A DNA stretch of 51,460 nucleotides from Clostridiales bacterium UBA7044 (GCA_002493965.1 DLAP01000025.1:1-51460), one strand, 5' to 3'; shown: positions 1-7,619, counted from the stretch's first letter. The notes: generated from the letters alone by a model not told the origin. A program made the numbers and translations.

Positions 1-85
1 CGCATAACTCTTGACATTACCCTCCCAAAGGGAGAGATAAGAAGATGGTTTGATATTTTTTGAGTGGTTCAGGATCTTGGAAACC

Positions 86-148
86 CACTTGCCTCGCCCT
101 TCGGGAGAGGTGGCACGGCGTCAGCCGTGACGGAGAGGGCGTTGCTGG
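86..148. repeat. REP-like palindromic intergenic repeat, copy 1
   Basis: Tandem short hairpins: a GCCC/GGGA-type stem with loop TTC (about 92-106), then ACGGC / GCCGT (about 112-127), then GACGGAGAGGG. The same layout (C-rich/G-rich hairpin, GGTGG, second GC hairpin, GACGGA, GAGG) recurs at 31791-31841. The element runs into the 3' end of the adjacent XRE gene. An extra CTCCC/GGGAG hairpin near 22-35 may be part of another copy. The family assignment is by eye from two or three copies. Confidence 0.55.
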
Positions 149-357
149 GTGTTTTCAGAGGTATATTCTATAATATCGCCAGGTTGGCAGTCGAGAAGAC
201 TACACAATGTTTCGATGTTTTCCCAGGATACACCCTGCCCATTACGAAACTTCTGCAAAGTGGACTGGCTTAACAGGTTTTCAGATCTGATTCTGGTGGT
301 ATTGTAGCCTTTCTCTTTCAATGCGGATAGAACATCTATTTTATATCGTAAAGGCAT
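121..357 (-). CDS. Small XRE/Cro-type helix-turn-helix regulator
   Basis: A 78-residue, single-domain DNA-binding protein of the Cro/C1 family. The helices run from about residue 5 to 65: YKIDVLSALKEKGY, then the turn and recognition helix LLSQSTLQKFRNGQ, then WENIETLCSLLDCQPGDII, which is the usual ending of this short subfamily. The ATG at 357 follows the SD AGAAGGTG at good spacing. The last nine or so residues (TQQRPLRHG) are encoded by the palindromic repeat at 86-148, so the native C-terminus was probably replaced by repeat insertion. The gene is divergent from the DUF6809 gene. GCACGAA motifs lie between the two, so it is the natural candidate to bind them (inference). Confidence 0.8.
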   Translation of the reverse strand: MPLRYKIDVLSALKEKGYNTTRIRSENLLSQSTLQKFRNGQGVSWENIETLCSLLDCQPGDIIEYTSENTQQRPLRHG

Positions 358-384
358 AGGAAATCACCTTCTTCTTTTCTTTCT

Positions 385-408
385 ATTGTAGCGCAGGGAA
401 TGCACGAA
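385..408 (-). promoter_or_regulatory. Candidate promoter of the XRE gene with a GCACGAA half-site
   Basis: On the minus strand a -10 TACAAT (385-390) lies 27 bases upstream of the ATG. No good -35 is visible, but one GCACGAA motif (402-408) sits in the spacer position. This would fit autorepression. The promoter call is moderate. Confidence 0.4.
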
Positions 409-442
409 ATCGAATGCAAAGTGCTAAAATAAAACACTTAAA

Positions 443-488
443 TTCGTGCAAATTGCTAATTGAAAAGCACGAATTTTCGTGCTATACT
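443..488 (+). promoter_or_regulatory. Promoter of the DUF6809 gene with embedded palindromic operator
   Basis: The -35 is TTGAAA (460-465) and the -10 is TATACT (483-488), with a 17-base spacer. The spacer is almost filled by the perfect inverted repeat GCACGAA-TT-TTCGTGC (467-482). A further TTCGTGC lies at 443-449 and a GCACGAA at 402-408. A palindrome filling the -35/-10 spacer is a classic repressor site. The divergent XRE protein is the likely ligand by position only. Confidence 0.7.
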
Positions 489-530
489 CTCTATGAAGCC
501 CAAAATCGCAAGACGTTAGGAAGAAGTAAA

Positions 531-827
531 ATGTATGTGCTGAATCAGTTGTGGAGGGGAGAAATATCTCCTATAGAGCGTTCCATCCGTCCGGGAAGCG
601 CATACCATAAAACCATAGCGGAAATAAGTGAGAAAATGGATGCCTTGCAGAAAACCCTGCCCCCAGAAGAAAAGGAAAAGGTAGAAGCGTTGGAGGATTT
701 AAAGAGTGAGCTGAACCTCTTGGTGGAAGAAGACTTGTTCCTCTACGGCTTCCGCATAGGCGCAAGAATGATCCTGGACATTGTTGGTGACTATGAAGGG
801 CAGTTTCGTGAGTTGGCCGAAAGATGA
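531..827 (+). CDS. DUF6809 family protein
   Basis: A 98-residue cytoplasmic protein of unknown function. The ATG at 531 is preceded by AGGAAGA at suitable spacing. The frame stays open upstream to 414, but that stretch contains the promoter and palindrome, so the shorter start is preferred. It begins MYVLNQLWRGEISPIERSI and is largely helical and acidic, with a charged middle (LPPEEKEKVEALEDLKSEL) and the C-terminal LFLYGFRIGARMILDI. These match my memory of DUF6809 proteins (a short 'L..G...P.ER' N-terminus and a helical '.YGF..G..M' end), which occur in mobile and accessory regions of gut Firmicutes. No enzymatic motif is visible. It is single-gene under an apparently repressed promoter. 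Confidence 0.65.
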   Translation: MYVLNQLWRGEISPIERSIRPGSAYHKTIAEISEKMDALQKTLPPEEKEKVEALEDLKSELNLLVEEDLFLYGFRIGARMILDIVGDYEGQFRELAER

Positions 828-840
828 GAGATGGAAAACA

Positions 841-887
841 GGAAGCACATCCTATTCTGTTGACAGGACAGGACGTGCTTCCCTTTG
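841..887. terminator. Bidirectional terminator between convergent genes
   Basis: GGAAGCAC...GTGCTTCC forms the outer stem (841-848 / 875-882), extended inward by TCCT/AGGA after a mismatch and followed by a short T-rich stretch. It lies between the convergent DUF6809 and GGGtGRT genes. Confidence 0.55.
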
Positions 888-909
888 ATTTACGATTTAG
901 AAATTCTTC

Positions 910-1908
910 TTACTTCAGGCTTTCCTCAACCGCAACAGCCACAGAAACGGTCATACCGACCATGGGGTTGTTGCCAGCGCCCAGGAAGCCCATCATTTCC
1001 ACGTGGGCGGGGACGGAGGAGGAACCGGCGAACTGAGCATCGCTGTGCATACGGCCCATGGTGTCGGTCATGCCGTAGGAAGCGGGACCAGCCGCCATGT
1101 TGTCCGGATGCAGGGTACGGCCCGTGCCGCCGCCGGAGGCCACGGAGAAGTACTTCTTACCCTGCTCAATGCACTCCTTCTTGTAGGTGCCTGCCACAGG
1201 ATGCTGGAACCGGGTGGGGTTGGTGGAGTTGCCAGTGATGGACACGTCCACGCCTTCGTGGTGCATGATGGCAACGCCCTCGCGAACGTCGTCAGCGCCG
1301 TAGCAGCGGACAGCGGCCCGCTCGCCCTCGGAGTACTTGTACTCCTTGACGATGGTCAGCTCGCTGGTGTAGTAGTCAAACTTGGTCTGCACATAGGTGA
1401 AGCCGTTGATCCGGGAGATGATCTGAGCGGCGTCCTTGCCCAGACCGTTCAGGATGACCCGCAGGGGCTCCTTACGGGCCTTGTTGGCGGACCGGGCGAT
1501 GCCGATGGCGCCCTCAGCGGCGGCGAAGGACTCGTGGCCGGCCAGGAAGGCGAAGCACTTGGTCTCGTCCCGTAATAGCATTGCGCCCAGGTTGCCGTGG
1601 CCCAGGCCGACTTTACGATCCTCAGCGACGGAGCCGGGGATGCAGAAAGCCTGCAGGCCGATGCCGATAGCCTCAGCGGCCTCAGCGGCGGTCTTGACGC
1701 CCTTCTTCAGAGCGATGGCGGCGCCTACGCAGTAAGCCCAGGCCACGTCCTCAAAGCAGATGGGCTGAATGCCCTTGACGATTTCATAGGGATCAAAGCC
1801 CTTGGCGGTGCACATATCGCGGCAGGCTTCCACAGAGGGAAGGTCATACTGAGCCAGGACACCGTTGATCTTGTCGATTTTTCTTTCGTAACCTTCAAAC
1901 AAAGCCAT
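910..1908 (-). CDS. GGGtGRT protein (function unknown, Fe-S associated)
   Basis: A 332-residue protein carrying the namesake motif GGGTGRT at residues 259-265, followed by the conserved LHPDNMAAGPASYGMTDTMG stretch. Other strongly patterned segments are GLGHGNLGAMLLRDETK (about 101-117) and FLAGHESFAAAEGAIG (about 121-136). The SD GAGGAGG sits 8 bases before the ATG. The gene follows the NifU-like scaffold gene by 15 bases and shares its promoter. This pairing is known from many anaerobic bacteria and archaea, but the biochemical role is not established. Linkage to an Fe-S scaffold suggests cluster metabolism or a metal-dependent process (inference). No signal peptide or membrane segment is seen. 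Confidence 0.85.
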   Translation of the reverse strand: MALFEGYERKIDKINGVLAQYDLPSVEACRDMCTAKGFDPYEIVKGIQPICFEDVAWAYCVGAAIALKKGVKTAAEAAEAIGIGLQAFCIPGSVAEDRKVGLGHGNLGAMLLRDETKCFAFLAGHESFAAAEGAIGIARSANKARKEPLRVILNGLGKDAAQIISRINGFTYVQTKFDYYTSELTIVKEYKYSEGERAAVRCYGADDVREGVAIMHHEGVDVSITGNSTNPTRFQHPVAGTYKKECIEQGKKYFSVASGGGTGRTLHPDNMAAGPASYGMTDTMGRMHSDAQFAGSSSVPAHVEMMGFLGAGNNPMVGMTVSVAVAVEESLK

Positions 1909-1923
1909 CTTCGTGTCCTCCTC

Positions 1924-2616
1924 TTATTCGTGACGGGGGTCGATGTACTTGGCAGCGCCGTCGAAGCGGCCATAGTGACCCTTCGCCTTTTTCAGCGCTT
2001 CATTGGCATCGTCGCCCTTCTTGATGAAGTCCATCATCTTGCCCAGATTGATGAACTCATAGCCGATGATCAGGTTCTCTTCGTCCAGAGCAATGCGGGT
2101 CACATAGCCCTCGGCCATTTCCAGATAACGGGGGCCTTTCGCGCGGGTGGCGAACATGGTGCCCACCTGGCTCCGCAGGCCCTTGCCCAGGTCTTCCAGG
2201 GAAGCGCCCACTGCCAGGCCGCCTTCGGAGAACGCGGACTGGCTGCGGCCGTAGACGATCTGCAGGAACAGCTCCCGCATAGCGGTGTTGATGGCGTCGC
2301 ACACCAGGTCGGTGTTCAGGGCTTCCAGAATGGTCTTACCGATGAGAATTTCGGCGGCCATAGCGGCGGAGTGGGTCATACCGGAGCAGCCCAGGGTTTC
2401 CACCAGAGCTTCCTCAATGACGCCTTCCTTCACGTTCAACGTCAGCTTGCAGCAGCCCTGCTGAGGCGCGCACCAGCCGATACCATGGGTAAAACCGCTG
2501 ATGTCCTTCACTTCCTTAGCCTGGACCCACTTACCCTCTTCGGGAATGGGCGCGGGGCCGTGATAGGCGCCCTTGGCCACGGAGCACATGTTCTGTACTT
2601 CTGCACTATAAATCAT
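1924..2616 (-). CDS. Iron-sulfur cluster assembly scaffold-like (NifU N-domain) protein
   Basis: A 230-residue cytoplasmic protein with the NifU/IscU-like fold signature. Potential ligands are Cys49, Cys55/56 and Cys77. The segment TLGCSGMTHSAAMAAEILIG (about 74-93) corresponds to the cysteine/helix region of NifU-type scaffolds. The frame is open further upstream, but the ATG at 2616 has the SD AAAGGAA and lies downstream of the promoter, so the longer start is rejected. It is the first gene of a two-gene operon with the GGGtGRT gene. The longer C-terminal half (about 130-230) exceeds a minimal IscU (about 125-150 aa) and belongs to this subfamily. It probably holds a transient cluster for the partner protein (inference). 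Confidence 0.8.
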   Translation of the reverse strand: MIYSAEVQNMCSVAKGAYHGPAPIPEEGKWVQAKEVKDISGFTHGIGWCAPQQGCCKLTLNVKEGVIEEALVETLGCSGMTHSAAMAAEILIGKTILEALNTDLVCDAINTAMRELFLQIVYGRSQSAFSEGGLAVGASLEDLGKGLRSQVGTMFATRAKGPRYLEMAEGYVTRIALDEENLIIGYEFINLGKMMDFIKKGDDANEALKKAKGHYGRFDGAAKYIDPRHE

Positions 2617-2691
2617 GGCAATTTTCCTTTCTTTCAAAAGACGTTTTTCGCCTTTGGATTTCACGTTGGAAAACCGAGATTTTCCACGTAC

Positions 2692-2720
2692 ATTATACAG
2701 GCCGAAGGTGTAAATGTCAA
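2692..2720 (-). promoter_or_regulatory. Consensus sigma-A promoter for the scaffold/GGGtGRT operon
   Basis: On the minus strand, -35 TTGACA (2720-2715), a 17-base spacer and -10 TATAAT (2697-2692) match the consensus fully. Just downstream, around the start of transcription, GGAAAA/TTTTCC with flanking ACGT arms (about 2662-2690) forms an inverted repeat that could be an operator or leader hairpin. Confidence 0.85.
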
Positions 2721-2850
2721 TTCCCGGCGGGATGGAAAATCCATTAAAATGCCCTGCATTCATTGAGCAATCCAACCAAAAACATTCAGCCGGAGCGCAT
2801 TCCAGGGGCGAATTTCAACGGCCTCCCGCACCCAACCAGACACGGTCAGC

Positions 2851-3675
2851 TCACTGTCGGCAGTATACGTCGTAAATATTGTAGTATATATTGTAGGTGG
2901 CGTTGCCCTGAACTGTGGGATAAACGGTGATGGCATCAAAGTCCTTCGGCGTGTCAAAGCGGATGGTAAAGGAGCCGTCCGGCTGCGTGAAGTGGATGTC
3001 CTGCACGTACTCCCATGTGCCATGACTGCGAATATGCAGCTTCCATTTGCCGCTCACATTGGCGCCATACAGTCCGCTGGCTTCCAGATAAAGGGTCATG
3101 GAGCGGCATTTCTCTACCTCTGTCTCCAGCTCCAGGATCGCGGCCTGACCGCCGTTGCCAAAGGAGAAGCTTTCAGATGACCATGTGTTGGGAATGGTGG
3201 CAAACGTAACACCGACCATCCGACCCTTGCCATCAAATTCCAGACTGTTATCCCCAAAGTCGATCGTGGTATTGACTGCCAGCGTACCGTCCTCATAGAA
3301 ATAATAGAGGTCATGATCCAGCTCCTGAAGTCCGGTAAGGAGGACGCCGTCATCATAATAATATTTTTTCCCGTCTTCCTGATACCAACCATTCCGGGGG
3401 AGGGAGGGGGCGGGTGCCTGCGTTGGCACAGTGATAACAGCGGGCTCGGTCATCCGGAAGTCCTCCTGCCGGCTTTTCTCCCCTCCGCTGGCAAGTACAG
3501 CCAGAACCACGGCAATCATTGCCACAACCAATACGGCCAGGACGCAAATGATCACAATGGGAGTTTTAGATTTCTTCGGGCTCGCTTCCGTACGCTGGCC
3601 GCCTTGCGCAGCGCCGCAGTTCATGCAAAACTGTGCTTTATCCGGAAGCTCTTTTCCACAATACCGACAATACAT
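2851..3675 (-). CDS. Zinc-ribbon membrane protein with wall-binding-like repeats
   Basis: A 274-residue protein. It starts with a zinc ribbon (CRYCGK...CMNCGA, residues about 3-21), then a basic linker, one transmembrane helix (TPIVIICVLAVLVVAMIAVV, about 38-64), a Pro/Thr linker and an extracytoplasmic part. Residues about 97-140 contain two copies of a W/Y-rich unit (GWYQEDGKKYYYDDG and LYYFYEDGTLA), like glucan or choline-binding repeats. The remaining beta-rich C-terminus resembles a carbohydrate-binding or galactose-binding-like domain but was not identified. The second ATG (3675) is chosen because GAGGAG lies 7 bases upstream; the ATG at 3681 is too close. It follows rpe by 39 bases. 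The ligand is unknown. Confidence 0.7.
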   Translation of the reverse strand: MYCRYCGKELPDKAQFCMNCGAAQGGQRTEASPKKSKTPIVIICVLAVLVVAMIAVVLAVLASGGEKSRQEDFRMTEPAVITVPTQAPAPSLPRNGWYQEDGKKYYYDDGVLLTGLQELDHDLYYFYEDGTLAVNTTIDFGDNSLEFDGKGRMVGVTFATIPNTWSSESFSFGNGGQAAILELETEVEKCRSMTLYLEASGLYGANVSGKWKLHIRSHGTWEYVQDIHFTQPDGSFTIRFDTPKDFDAITVYPTVQGNATYNIYYNIYDVYCRQ

Positions 3676-3714
3676 ACACATTCTCCTCTTTTAAATTCTT
3701 CATTTCCAACACAC

Positions 3715-4365
3715 TTACGCTTGTATTTTCCGAACAAACGCTGCCCGGTTTTCCGCCTTAAAATACGCCGAGCCAGTCACCAGCACATCCGCGCCGCTTT
3801 CCTTGCAGATACCGCAGGTGAGACTGTCCACGCCGCCATCCACTTCCAGAAGGCAGCCCGGATTTTCCTTTGCCAGCAGCGCTTTCAGCGTTTGTACCTT
3901 GGGCATCATGTCCACCATGAACTTCTGACCGCCGAACCCCGGCTCTACGGTCATGACCAGCACGACATCGCATTTTTTCAGGTACGCAATGGCCGCCTCT
4001 GCCGGAGTTTTTGGCTTGAGGACAATGCCCGCTTTCGCACCCAGAGAGTGGATAACGTCCAGCGCCTCCAGAATGTTCTGGGGCTGATCCGCTTCCAGGT
4101 GGACCGTCACAATATCCGCTCCCGCCTTTACAAACTGCGAGACATACCGGATGGGCTTCTCGATCATCAGATGCACATCCAAAGGCAGCTTTGTCACCGG
4201 GCGGATGGCCCTGACCACCGGGATCCCGATGGAGATGTTGGGGACAAAGAGCCCGTCCATCACATCCACATGGACCCAGTCGGCCCCGCTATGCTGGATA
4301 TCCTGAATATCCCGCTGAAGGTTTGCGAAATCCGCGGCTAAAATGGAAGGCGCGATATAAGCCAT
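3715..4365 (-). CDS. rpe: Ribulose-phosphate 3-epimerase
   Basis: A 216-residue TIM-barrel enzyme interconverting ribulose 5-phosphate and xylulose 5-phosphate in the pentose phosphate pathway. Family hallmarks in order: IAPSILAADF at the N-terminus, VHVDVMDGLFVPN (metal/catalytic Asp), PLDVHLMIEKP (metal His), MTVEPGFGGQKF, the second catalytic Asp in LLEVDGGVDS, and the phosphate-binding VTGSAYF near the end. Length is normal. The SD AGGGA precedes the ATG. The gene heads a two-gene unit with the zinc-ribbon protein, rather than lying with rsgA/thiN as in many Firmicutes. Confidence 0.97.
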   Translation of the reverse strand: MAYIAPSILAADFANLQRDIQDIQHSGADWVHVDVMDGLFVPNISIGIPVVRAIRPVTKLPLDVHLMIEKPIRYVSQFVKAGADIVTVHLEADQPQNILEALDVIHSLGAKAGIVLKPKTPAEAAIAYLKKCDVVLVMTVEPGFGGQKFMVDMMPKVQTLKALLAKENPGCLLEVDGGVDSLTCGICKESGADVLVTGSAYFKAENRAAFVRKIQA

Positions 4366-4460
4366 TTTGATTTTCCCTGTCTTTCTCTCTGACTGGACCG
4401 GTTCGGGCCGAGCGGGGCAGCCCCATCCACCCGTTCCGCATTTTCAGAGCTTTTGTTTTC

Positions 4461-4489
4461 ATGTTACCATATCTTTCCGAAAAAAACAA
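4461..4489 (-). promoter_or_regulatory. Candidate promoter for rpe
   Basis: Minus strand: -35 TTGTTT (4489-4484), 17-base spacer, -10 TAACAT (4466-4461). This is a moderate match about 95 bases upstream of the rpe start. Confidence 0.45.
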
Positions 4490-4569
4490 TCACTTTCCAC
4501 TTTTGCGAGGTATAAATTCATTCTGCCCAGTTATACTAAGGAGGAAACCAAAAGAAGGAGGAATGGATC

Positions 4570-4734
4570 ATGAATTGTCATGCCAATAAGTGCATTGAGT
4601 GCACCGTCAATGAATGCGCCCATCACTGCGGAACCGAGAACTACTGCTCCCTGGACTGCATTCTGGTAGGCACCCATGAGGCAAACCCCAGCATGGACCA
4701 GTGTACCGACTGCAAGTCCTTCAGAAAGAAGTAA
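4570..4734 (+). CDS. DUF1540 domain mini-protein (Cys-rich)
   Basis: A 54-residue protein easily missed because of its size. The start is fixed by a perfect AAGGAGG (4555-4561) 8 bases before the ATG. It has eight cysteines in a regular pattern (NCHANKCIEC, NECAHHCG, YCSLDC, then DQCTDCKSF), matching DUF1540, a short zinc-binding-like domain found widely in Clostridia. It ends CTDCKSFRKK. Function is unknown, though metal binding is likely from the cysteines. It is monocistronic with its own terminator directly after it. Confidence 0.85.
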   Translation: MNCHANKCIECTVNECAHHCGTENYCSLDCILVGTHEANPSMDQCTDCKSFRKK

Positions 4735-4746
4735 TACAGACTTCAC

Positions 4747-4776
4747 TGCGGCAGCGGAAAGCTGCCGCACTTTTTT
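4747..4776 (+). terminator. Rho-independent terminator after the DUF1540 gene
   Basis: Perfect 9-bp stem TGCGGCAGC / GCTGCCGCA with loop GGAAA, then C and six T. Confidence 0.93.
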
Positions 4777-4777
4777 C

Positions 4778-4806
4778 TTGACCTTTTCCCGATTTTTTTG
4801 TATGAT
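4778..4806 (+). promoter_or_regulatory. Promoter of the HtrA-like protease gene
   Basis: -35 TTGACC (4778-4783), 17-base spacer, -10 TATGAT (4801-4806). The -35 begins two bases after the T-tract of the preceding terminator. The leader to the ATG is about 100 bases. Confidence 0.65.
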
Positions 4807-4912
4807 GGGGGCGATTATAGGGATGTTTCATTGTTCGTTTCGCGGTTATACATACTTTATTCACAAGTTGATGATAAAATGAGTGCGGAAACAGAAACAG
4901 GGAGGAAATACC

Positions 4913-6469
4913 ATGGAAACCTTTGAAAATAACGGAAATATTGGGCAGCCTCAGGAAGAAAACGTCAGCGTTGAATCGGATTCCGTTCCTTCTCCCGAAG
5001 CTGCTGTGGATCCGGCTGTATCCCAGGAGACGCCGGCAGCGCAGGAGATACCTCAGGAAGCCTTTGTCTCCCAGCAGCCGCCGCAGTCCGCGGCCTGCGG
5101 CGGCAATACGACGGGCAGGAAGGCGTCTCCCTACGCCGACTCTCCCTATGTGACCCAGCACCAGCCGGAGTATCACTACCAGCCCCAAACCACAAAGCCG
5201 CCCAGAGAGAAGAAGACAAAACCGTCTTTCGGCGCGGGACGATGGATCATCGCCGCCCTGCTGGTGGTGGCACTGGTGGCGGCGGGCTGCGGGATCACGG
5301 CTTCCTCCGTCAACGCCTATTGGGAGGAGCGGATGGATTCTACTGTAAACTCTCTGAACGACCAGATCAGTGCCCTGGAGGATCAGATCCAGACACCGGC
5401 TCCCGGAAGCGCGGGCGCGTCCCGGCCCGCCAACATAAGCGGGCTGACCCCCAGCGAAATTTACGAGAAAAACGCGGACAGCGTGGTAACAGTTACCGCC
5501 AGCATCGGTGTACCCGGCTATTTTGGTATCAGTGAGGGCTACTCCTCCGCTTCCGGATTTATAATCCGGGAGGACGGCTATATAGTGACCAACTGCCATG
5601 TGGTGGAAGACGCTACCGATGTGACAGTGATGCTGAACGATGGCACCGAATATCCGGCTCAGGTGATTGGCAGTGATTCAACCAATGATGTGGCGGTACT
5701 GAAGATTGAGGGAGAGGATCTGTCTGCTGTTACCATAGGCAGCAGCGACGATCTGAAGATCGGCGACATGGTGGTTGCCATTGGCAATCACTTAAGCACC
5801 CTGGCCGCAACCCAGACGGTGGGCTATGTCAGCGGCATCAACCGGGAAGTAACCACCGAGTCCTCTACCAGTATCAATATGCTGCAAACCGACGCAGTGA
5901 TCAATTCCGGCAGCTCCGGCGGCCCCCTGTTTAATATGCGGGGCGAGGTCGTCGGGATCACCACGGCCAAGTATTCCGGCACCTCTGGCGGTGGTGCCTC
6001 TATTGAGGGCATCAGCTTTGCCATTCCCATGGATGACGTCAAGGGAATGATTTCCGACCTGATCGACTTCGGCTATGTCACCGGTGCCTACCTGGGCGTT
6101 ACCGTTCAGGACATGGATCCGTACTCCGTTTCCATGTATGGCCTCCCTGAGGGCGCTTATGTTGTGACGGTTGTGGAAGGGGGCAGCGCTGACCGGGCGG
6201 GGGTGGAGCCTAAGGATATCATCACCGGCCTGGGAGATCACACCATTGGCAGCTTAAACGAACTGACCCGGGCCCTGCGCGGCTTCAAGGCCGGGGATGA
6301 AACCAGCATCACCGTGGTGCGGGGCGGCAGAGAACTGAATCTGTCCATTACCCTGGATGAAAAGCCCAAGGATTTGAACAATCCCACCTATTCTGAGGAG
6401 CCCGAAATGCCTGAAAGCGGGGACTATGACGAGTGGTACGAGTATTTCCGCCGCTACTTTGGACAGTAA
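4913..6469 (+). CDS. Membrane-anchored HtrA/DegP-type serine protease
   Basis: A 518-residue S1C protease acting outside the membrane on misfolded or regulated envelope proteins. Layout: a disordered, acidic Pro/Gln-rich cytoplasmic tail (1-105), a transmembrane helix (WIIAALLVVALVAAGCG, about 110-127), a short coiled coil, a trypsin-like domain and one PDZ domain (about 395-480). The catalytic triad is His229 (NCHVVED), Asp259 (TNDVAVL) and Ser335 (GSSGGP). The start at 4913 is preceded by GGGAGG; a frame open 10 codons further upstream lacks an SD. It is followed in the same direction by an LCP enzyme gene, so both act in the envelope. Confidence 0.95.
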   Translation: METFENNGNIGQPQEENVSVESDSVPSPEAAVDPAVSQETPAAQEIPQEAFVSQQPPQSAACGGNTTGRKASPYADSPYVTQHQPEYHYQPQTTKPPREKKTKPSFGAGRWIIAALLVVALVAAGCGITASSVNAYWEERMDSTVNSLNDQISALEDQIQTPAPGSAGASRPANISGLTPSEIYEKNADSVVTVTASIGVPGYFGISEGYSSASGFIIREDGYIVTNCHVVEDATDVTVMLNDGTEYPAQVIGSDSTNDVAVLKIEGEDLSAVTIGSSDDLKIGDMVVAIGNHLSTLAATQTVGYVSGINREVTTESSTSINMLQTDAVINSGSSGGPLFNMRGEVVGITTAKYSGTSGGGASIEGISFAIPMDDVKGMISDLIDFGYVTGAYLGVTVQDMDPYSVSMYGLPEGAYVVTVVEGGSADRAGVEPKDIITGLGDHTIGSLNELTRALRGFKAGDETSITVVRGGRELNLSITLDEKPKDLNNPTYSEEPEMPESGDYDEWYEYFRRYFGQ

Positions 6470-6543
6470 CCTTTGCCACTGCTTTTGGCTGGCTGGGAAT
6501 GCTTTGGAAAAAAACGCATATCCTACTACAAAAAGGATTTCCC

Positions 6544-6594
6544 GGGAAGCCGGAGGGGACAAGAAAGAAGTGCCTTCCGGCTCCCTTTCAGACT
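6544..6594 (+). terminator. Hairpin between the htrA-like and LCP genes
   Basis: GGGAAGCCGGAGG pairs with CCTTCCGGCTCCC around an A-rich loop, followed by only TTTC. It may be a weak or partial terminator, so co-transcription is not excluded. Confidence 0.4.
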
Positions 6595-6608
6595 AGGAGG
6601 CGTTTTCC

Positions 6609-7619
6609 ATGAACCATCAAAAACGATCCCGCCGCAGCTCCCTGAGCCGATTGAGTGTCCTGCTGGGCCTGCTGTTGGCGGCAATGGCGCTCTTTACCGG
6701 ATGGTATCTGCGTCAGCCCGTCCAGACAACGCCCGTCAGCGGCGATGACAGGGCCCTCTCAGAGGAAAGCCTGGATGCCTATCTATCTCCGGAGACGGAG
6801 GCGGATGAGGAGGATGATGTGCAGGATGTTCTTTCCCCGGCGGATCCCATCGGCGGCGGTGGCAGCCGGATCGTCAACATCCTTCTGGTGGGCCAGGACC
6901 GGCTGGAAGGGGAGGGGCGCACCCGATCAGACAGCATGATCCTGTGTACCTTTAATAAGCGCACCCGGGAGCTGGTCCTGACCTCCTTCCTCCGGGACCT
7001 GTATGTGGAGATCCCGGGCTATGGCAGCAACCGGATCAATGCCGCCTATGCCTACGGCGGGCCGGAGCTGCTGGAGAAGACCCTGGAGCATAACTTCGGT
7101 GTCCAGGTGGACGGCACGGTGGAGGTGGATTTCTCTGGATTTGCCCAGATCGTGGACCGGCTGGGTGGCGTGGATATGGAGCTAAGGGAGGATGAAGCGG
7201 CCCTCATTACCGAGGAAACTGGGTATGATACCCAGGCTGGGATGCAGCATCTGTGCGGGGACCAGGCATTGAACTACGTCCGGATCCGGAAGCTGGATGC
7301 CGACGGAGACTTCAGCCGCACCTCCCGGCAGAGAAAGCTGATGAACGCGTTGATGGATTCCTATCGGGACGCCAAGCTTTCCACGGTGCTGCTGCTCGTC
7401 AACGATGTGCTCCCCATGCTCTCCACCGATTTGGGACCGGGAGAGATCCTGGGCTATGCCCTGGAGCTATTCCCTATGCTTTCCGGTGCAACATTAAAGC
7501 AGCAGCATATCCCCGCAAACGGGTACTTCCGCAATCAGAATATTGACGGCATGGCGGTGCTGGTGCCGGATCTGGAGGGAAATCGGGAGCTGCTGGCGGA
7601 GTCTTTGATAGGAAGCTGA
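6609..7619 (+). CDS. LytR-CpsA-Psr (LCP) family cell-wall glycopolymer transferase
   Basis: A 336-residue enzyme of the family that transfers teichoic acids or capsular polymers from lipid carriers to peptidoglycan. It has a basic N-terminus, one transmembrane anchor (LSVLLGLLLAAMALFTGWYL, about 15-34) and an acidic linker. The LCP domain contains the hallmarks NILLVGQD, the phosphate-contacting arginine segment GRTRSDSMIL, LTSFLRDLYVEIPG, NRINAAYAYGG, GVDMEL, and near the end DFSRTSRQRKLM, whose arginines contact the pyrophosphate. AGGAGG sits 9 bases before the ATG. Length is typical. The polymer it handles cannot be told from sequence. Confidence 0.93.
   Translation: MNHQKRSRRSSLSRLSVLLGLLLAAMALFTGWYLRQPVQTTPVSGDDRALSEESLDAYLSPETEADEEDDVQDVLSPADPIGGGGSRIVNILLVGQDRLEGEGRTRSDSMILCTFNKRTRELVLTSFLRDLYVEIPGYGSNRINAAYAYGGPELLEKTLEHNFGVQVDGTVEVDFSGFAQIVDRLGGVDMELREDEAALITEETGYDTQAGMQHLCGDQALNYVRIRKLDADGDFSRTSRQRKLMNALMDSYRDAKLSTVLLLVNDVLPMLSTDLGPGEILGYALELFPMLSGATLKQQHIPANGYFRNQNIDGMAVLVPDLEGNRELLAESLIGS

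Noticed and set aside
121..827. Toxin-antitoxin pair (small XRE protein plus small neighbour)
   Set aside because: The genes are divergent, not an operon, and the DUF6809 protein has no toxin-like motif.
1597..2766. Long plus-strand open frame (389 codons) across the GGGtGRT and scaffold genes
   Set aside because: It is antisense to two well-supported genes, has no SD, and its product is a low-complexity Gly/His/Leu-rich sequence typical of a GC-rich shadow frame.
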